Assembly: GCA_029204225.1 (NCBI GenBank)
Contig: CM055101.1
Location: 1-64,000 of the forward strand
Source: Diphasiastrum complanatum
Taxonomy: Eukaryota > Streptophyta > Lycopodiopsida > Lycopodiales > Lycopodiaceae
Length of the DNA: 64,000 nt
Reading direction: 5' to 3'
Of the stretch, positions 58,208 through 64,000 are shown piece by piece; position 1 is the stretch's first letter; every line of letters starts with the position of its first letter. The translations under genes and the position numbers were made by a program. Below the pieces are notes generated by a model that had not been told where the DNA came from, searched no databases, and saw nothing but the letters and a program-made list of their open reading frames with translations.

Positions 58208-59293
58208 CTGCCCATGTGCCATACAATGATTTGCTCAAAATCCGCCACACGTGTGAAGCCGTACAAAAGCCATGTGTTGCATTCTGATTCATTGGAGTAT
58301 GACATGTGTCGATGTCTGATTTGTTTCGCGAGCTCGGAGTCAGTTTCACTTGTTTTCTTCTGATTTTCATGCCATATCGCTGCTCTGCATGCCCTCTTTC
58401 CTCACTGATCTCTGTCTCCTTCTACGTGTGCACAAGAGCGATACTACGACCATACATATTGCTTCTGTAGGCTGTTAGCTTTCTATCTCGTTACTGTAGG
58501 AAAGGTTCTGCGAAACTGTTAGAAAGGTTCTGAGAATTCTTCCTTAAAGAACGGGATTAGAGATTGAATAAATCACACCAATATCAGCAGTTTTAATCAT
58601 GTTTGAATCTGATCTATGTACTAATAGAGCAATTCTATTATGATTAAAAAATGTGTGCGAAATATGGGTGTGGAATTTGGAAATATATGCACAAATGTGA
58701 TAGACAATTAGATAATCAGATAAGCGACTGAAACTTTGATCTGAAAACGAATTTTATAATTCTGAGTCTGAATTGATATACATTTTTCTTGCTGCCTTTT
58801 GGTATCTCTTTTACAAAGAGTACGTAAGTGCGCAAGTGCATAAGTAAATAAGTCAGTCTAAGTCTAAGTCTGAGCTTGAATCTGAGAGTATGTTATAAGT
58901 GCACATGTATTTATATTGTTACAGGATAATCCTTTGGCCTCTTTCCTTCTGTAACGAAATCCAATCGTTTTGAAGGTTGATGTTCAACAACGTTCTAGTT
59001 TCTCAGAGTTGAAAGATTCTTGAAAGATTCGCCACATATTTGTGACGGATTCTCAAATAATTCTCTGTTTAGGACAGATTCACTATTTTTGAAAGATTCA
59101 CGACAATATTTTGTTCGCAACAGTATCTTTGACAGTTTCTACTTTGTGACAGTCTTCTTGATCTTTTGAGACAAATTCGCGAATATTTTGAGTTCGCGTT
59201 AATTTTGAACTTCGAGCTTCAAGTTTGAACAAGAAATTGTTTGCGACAGTTTCACGACAATTATTTGTTCGAGTTTCGTGTTCAAGCTTCTAA
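58208..59293. mobile_element. Probable 3' LTR remainder of Copia C3
   Basis: From about 58,500 to 59,293 the sequence is rich in repeated TTCGAG/TTCGCGA-type words that match, on the minus strand, the LTR start found in the inverted block at 59410-59590. The lower LTR end is not clear (TGTAGG occurs near 58466 and 58493). No gene is seen. 58208-58490 is unassigned. Confidence 0.4.
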
Positions 59294-59597
59294 ATTACAA
59301 TCTTCATACCTACAGAGGAAATGACAGCTAATATCTTTACAAAGCCACTCAGTAAAGCTTTGTTCGAGAAGCAGCGAAGAAGATTGGGGTTAATCCAACT
59401 GCCCACTTTGAGAGGGAGCTGTAGAACACCTCAACAGACAAGTTTCAGTTCTACCAACAAAGTGCACAGTACTCAAATTGACAAAGGTTAAGAAACTCGA
59501 AACTCGAACAGTTTGAGAAACACGAACTCGAACAATTCGCGAAATTGAGAAGCTCGAAACACAAACTCGAACAATTCGCAACTTTAGTATCTTCTTC
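59294..59597 (+). pseudogene. Inverted block: end of Copia pol, polypurine tract and LTR start
   Basis: The plus strand reads FIPTEEMTANIFTKPLSK (59303-59356) and on to the pol end. A GAGAGGGAGC polypurine tract near 59408-59418 and an LTR start TGTAGAACACC follow. Copia C3 on both sides is on the minus strand, and its RNase H stops at KILKLRIV at about 59600, exactly where this block should continue. The simplest reading is a roughly 300-bp inversion within C3. Confidence 0.65.
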
Positions 59598-61686
59598 TCG
59601 ACTAAGTCCAGAATAACATGATACTTGATAGCAATGTGCTTCGTTTTCGAGTGAAATACAGGATCTTTCTTAAGATAGATTGTTGAAGTGATATCCATTA
59701 ACAAGACATAAGGTTCAAAAATAGATTTATCAAATCCATCTAACATATGTTTAATCCAAATCAGGTCATTTGTCATTTTAGCTGTTGCTACATATTCGGC
59801 CTCACAGGAAGATTGAGCTACTCTTGTTTGCTTCTTGCTTATCCAGAGTATGGCTATGCCAGATGCTAGAGTACAACCTCCTAAAATACTTTTGCTATCA
59901 TCCATCATGGATGTCCAACTTGCGTCACTGTAAGATTCGATGTGAAATCGAGCTTCCTTCAAATAACACAGTGCATAGTCTTTGGTTTCCTAGAGATATT
60001 GCACTACTCAATTTGCTACCTTCCAATGTAACGATCCTGGGTTCTGATTAAATTGGCTCAACCTATATACTACGAATGCTATATCAGGTCTGGAGTTGCC
60101 TGCAAGATACAATAATGATCCAATCAGCCTGCGATAGGGTGTTTTGGCCATTCGCTTCTCTTCTTCGAGAGTCTGCGAACAATTTGCCTTGCTCAGTATT
60201 GTTCTAGGTATTATGGGAGTATGCACGCCTTTGCATTCGAGCATGTTGAAATCTTCAATTATTTTTAGAGTATTCTTTTGTTGGTGAAGATCTAACTTAC
60301 CACCTTTAAAGTCTCTTTAGATCTGCAAACCTAGATAGATTCTTGCTTCTCCTAGGTTAGCGATCTCAAATATTTCAGAAATGTTTCTTTTGACATCTAA
60401 AATAAACTCATCTTTGCTTGAGAAAATTAGAGTATTGTCAACATAAACAACTAGAATAATAATTTCATCTTTTACATGTTTGATATAGACATTCGATTCA
60501 ACGAATAAAGGTCTGAAGCCTAAAGAACATAGTGCTTTGTCCTTCTTTCTATACCATTGTCTCGTTGCCTGTTTTAGACTATAGATACTTTCATTCATGT
60601 GACATCCGTATTCTGGATATTCTTGGCTTACAAAGCCAAGTGGTTTATCCATGAATAAGTCCTCCTTTAATTCTGCATGCAAGAAAACAGTTTTCTCATC
60701 CACTATATGCATTTTAAGATCATGAGCCATTGCATAAGCAAATAACAAGCAAATTGATGTGTGTTTGGCTACTGGTGAGAATGTATCAGTGTAGTCAATC
60801 CCATATTTCTGTGGAAAACCTTTTGCCGCCAGCCTTGCTTTGTATCTGATGTTTTCTCCATCAGGACTTGTTTTGATCTTGTAGATCCACATGCATTTGA
60901 CTGGTTTCCTTTCATCAGGTACGGGTGCAAGTGTCCATACATTGTTCTTATACATGGATGACATTTCATCCTCCATTTCTTAAATCCAATGATCTTTATT
61001 TGGTCCTTCAATAGCTTATCCGAATGTCTGAGGTTCTTTAGTGAAGCCACATAATTTATTATGACGAAACCTTATTGGAGGTTTGTGCTGCCTTTCAGAT
61101 CTTGTCACAGTCTGTATAGGTCTCAATTCAAAGACGCATCTTCAAGTTTGACCTGTTCTACTTGAATTCGATATGGTATTTTGAGTCTTTCAAGTTCTCG
61201 AAATTGAACTCCCTCTGAATCACTATTGTGTCCGGATGGTAATTCTTCTTCATCACCTACTTGCTTTACTTCTGTAGATGGTAACTCATAATAACTCTTG
61301 AGAGTTTCGTAGCCGACTAAGTCACTATCTGCTATGTACTTTGACTCATCGAATTTTACATCTCGTACAACTTTTACTTTTCCAGTTTCAGGTATGTAAA
61401 CTCGATAATATGAAGAATGCAACTCAAATCCTACCAGAAAACCTTGTTCTGCTTTTTCATCAAGTTTCTTCCTCAATTTGTCTGGTATGTGCATATAAAC
61501 TGCACATGCAAATGTCCAAACATGAGCCAAATTTGGCTTCAACTTCCACCATACTTCATGAGGAGTTTTATCCGACATTCTTGATTTCAAAATTTGATTC
61601 TGAAGATAGTTTGACGTAGCTACTGCTTCCGCCCATAACTCCTTTGGTGCTTTTGCATGAGCCATCATACACCTTGCAGTTTCCAT
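59598..61686 (-). pseudogene. pol: Copia C3 integrase tail, RT and RNase H (broken)
   Basis: The integrase tail (61686-61123) includes AKAPKELWAEAVATSNYLQN and LVGFELHSSYYRVY. RT (61050-60317) has KARLAAKGFPQKYGIDYTDT and the polymerase box as YVDNTLIF, where the second catalytic Asp of YVDD is Asn, so the enzyme would be dead even with an intact frame. The connection (60244-60008) has LIGSLLYLAGNSRPDIAFVV. RNase H (59962-59600) has SYSDASWTSM and AQSSCEAEYVA. The 5' part is absent: at 61686 integrase is fused to RNase H of the next block. Frameshifts occur between each part. Confidence 0.83.
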
Positions 61687-64000
61687 AAGTGTACGATTCC
61701 TGTAGGATCTTTCGTAAGATAGATTGCTGAAGTGTTATCCATTAACAAGACATAAGGTTCAAAAATAGATTTATCAAATCCTTCTAACATCGGTTTGATC
61801 CAAATCAGCTCATTTGCCATCTTAGTTGCTGCTACATATTCGGCCTCACAGGAAGATTGAGCTACTGTTGCTTGCTTATCGAGAGTATGGTTGCGCCAGA
61901 TGCTAGTGTACAACCTCCTGAAATGCTTTTGCTATCATCCTTCATGGATGCCCATTATTTTTAGAGTATATGGTGAGGATATAACTTACCACCGTCAAAG
62001 TCTCTTTTGATCTGCAAACCTAGGTAGATTCTTGCTTCTCCTAGGTCAACGATCTCAAATATTTCATAAATGTTTCTATTGACATCTGAAATTAACTCAT
62101 GTTTTCGTGAGAAAACTAGAGTATCGTCAACATAAACATCTAGAATAATAATTTCATCTTTGACATGTTTGATATAGACATTCGATTTAGCGAATAAAGA
62201 TTTCAAGCCTAAAGAACGTAGTGCTTCATCCTTCTTTCTATACCATTGTCTTGCTGCCTGTTTCAGCCCATAGATACTTTTATTCATGTGACATCCGTAT
62301 TCTGGATATTCCTGACTTACAAAGCCAAGTGGCTGATCCAATAATAAGTCCTCTAATTCTACATGCAAAAAGGCAGTTTTTTCATCTAGTATATGGATTT
62401 TGAGATCATGATCCACTGCATAAGCGAATAACAAGCAAATTGATGTGTGTTTGACTACTGGTGAGAATGTATCAGTGTAATCAATCCCATATTTCTGTGA
62501 AAAACCTTTTGCCACCAGCCTTGCTTTGTATCTGATGTTTTCTCCATTAGGACTTGTTTTGATCTTGTAGATCCACTTGCATTTGACTGGTTTCCTTCCT
62601 TTCATCAGGTACGGGTGCAAGTGTCCATACATTGTTCTTAGAGAATTTACTTTATTTTCTCTGATTATTATACATGGATGACATTTCGTCCTCCATTGCT
62701 TGAATCCAACGATTTTTATTTGGTCCTTCAATAGCTTCTTTGAATGTCTGAGGTTTGTTAGTGAAGCCACATAATTCATCATGACCAAACCTTATTGGTG
62801 GTTGGCGCTGCCTTTCAGATCTTCTCACAGTCTGTATAGGTCTCGATTCAAAGACGCATCTTCAGGTTTGACCTATTCTGCTTGAGTTTGATCTGGTATT
62901 TCGAGTCTTTCAAGTCCTCGAAATTGAACTCCCTCTGAATCACTATTGTGTCCGGATGGTAATTCTTCTTCATCAGCTGCTTGTTTTACTTCTATAGATG
63001 GTAACTCATAATAGCTCTTGAGAATTTCATAGACGACTAAGTCACTGTCTACTATGTACTTTGACTCATCGAATTTTACATCTCGTACAACTTTTACTAT
63101 TCAAGTTTTGGGTATGTAAACTCGATAATATAAAAAATGCAACTCGAATCCTACCAAAAAACCTTGTTCCGCCTTTTCATCAAGTTTCTTCCTCAATTTT
63201 TCTGGTATGTGCATATAAACTACACATCCAAATGTCCAAACATGAGCCAAATTTGTCTTCGACTTCTACCATACTTCATGAGGAGTTTTATCCAGCATTC
63301 TTGATTTCAGAATTTGATTCTGAAGATAGTTTGATGTAGCTACTGCTTTTGCCCATAACTCCTTTGGTGCCTTTGCATGAGCCATCATACACCTTGGAGC
63401 TTCCATAAGTGTACGATTCTCTCGTTCAACTATTCCATTTTGCTGAGGTGTGTATGATGTTGTTTTTGTATGTATAATACCTCGATCAGTATAGAAAGCT
63501 TTGAATTCGTTGGAAATGTACTCGCCTCCACGATCTGTGCGAATTTGCTTCAACTTGCTGCCTGTTTGCTTCTTAGCCCAATTCGTATACTCAACGAATT
63601 TCTCGAAAGCTTTTGATTTTGTACGAATAAAGTATACTACAGCGAACTTGCTGAAGTCATTGATAAACGTAATGAAGTACTTTGCATCACCCAATGACAA
63701 CACTCAAAATGGTCCACAAATATCTGAATGAACAATTTTCAGTACCTTGGTTGCTTTATAAACATCTTTACTGAAAGGTATTCGAGACATTTTTCCTTTA
63801 AGACAAGATTCGCAGGTAGTTTGAATATCTTGACTTTTGATTTCGACTCCTTCAATTCTTTGACTTTTGCGGGCTTGGTACAGGGCTTCCATGTTCATGT
63901 GACATAGTCTCTTGTGCCACAAAATATCTGTTGATTCCTGAGTTTGATTAGCTTGTTCAACTCTAGTTTGGATGCTCAAGTGATACAAATTACCATTTCT
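61687..64000 (-). pseudogene. pol: Copia C4 pre-integrase to partial RNase H (broken, runs off window)
   Basis: From the window end downwards there is the pre-integrase and HHCC zinc region (63988-63830: LWHKRLCHMNMEALYQARK, CESCLKGK) and HSDICGPF with the first integrase Asp. The integrase core (63703-63266) follows, with RTDRGGEY and NGIVERENRTL. The tail is decayed (63256-62800). RT (62788-61961) retains an intact YVDDTLVF box. A deletion then removes the RT connection, and a short RNase H (61913-61690: AQSSCEAEYVAATKMANELI) ends at YLTKDP, where it is joined to the C3 integrase. C3 and C4 are close relatives. Confidence 0.83.

Noticed and set aside
1-64000. A new multi-gene pathway or defence system
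   Set aside because: Apart from the S1-like gene and one unidentified gene, all recognisable coding belongs to decayed Gypsy, Copia and CACTA elements. No gene cluster with linked functions is visible.

Overview
This window looks like nuclear DNA of a flowering plant. It is AT-rich and dominated by plant-type transposable elements: Ty3/Gypsy elements with a tRNA-Asp-type primer site, Ty1/Copia elements with a tRNA-iMet primer site in one family, a CACTA Tnp2 fragment and a short tRNA-derived SINE. It also carries GT-AG introns, a TATA box followed by a CT-rich leader, and a gene of the plant self-incompatibility S1 (SPH) family. I cannot name the species. I see no bacterial, organellar or CRISPR features.

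The main structure is a near-perfect direct tandem duplication of about 27.56 kb. Copy 1 runs from the window start (its left end lies outside) to 27196. Copy 2 runs from about 27206 to 54770. The offset is 27569-27574 throughout. By eye the copies differ at only about fifteen to twenty positions plus the length of one CT microsatellite. The junction at 27193-27208 carries a short filler that exactly repeats sequence 108 bp upstream.

Layout of one unit (copy 1 coordinates): a plus-strand Gypsy fragment (G3) at 1-4014, interrupted by a CACTA transposase fragment at 1168-2932; an opposing Gypsy 5' end (G1: gag, leader, primer site, LTR) at 4015-7496; an unassigned segment at 7497-8339; a second Gypsy 5' end (G2) at 8340-10940; an unidentified decayed coding stretch at 10962-11502; a Copia element (C1, 12183-18519) nested inside the 3' LTR of an older Copia (C2, 11548-12182 plus 18520-21715), with an 86-bp SINE inside C1 integrase; an S1/SPH-like gene with promoter and CT tract at 22359-23109; a broken Gypsy gag at 24285-25200; and an internally deleted Gypsy pol (G4) at 26030-27196.

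Right of copy 2 the G4 element continues through protease to a primer site and LTR (54771-56145). Next comes an unidentified, spliced-looking host-type gene on the minus strand (about 56536-57857) with a TATA box and W-boxes upstream. From about 58500 to the end lie decayed Copia copies (C3, C4) with a micro-inversion at the 3' end and a repeated integrase-RT-RNase H block.

Nearly all element genes contain stops, frameshifts or deletions, so the window is mostly a graveyard of nested elements. The S1/SPH-like gene, now in two copies, is the best candidate for a working gene. I found no convincing new multi-gene system. The most informative signals are the young tandem duplication with its templated junction, the tRNA-derived insertion, the paired leader motif, and the transition-only decay of the primer sites.
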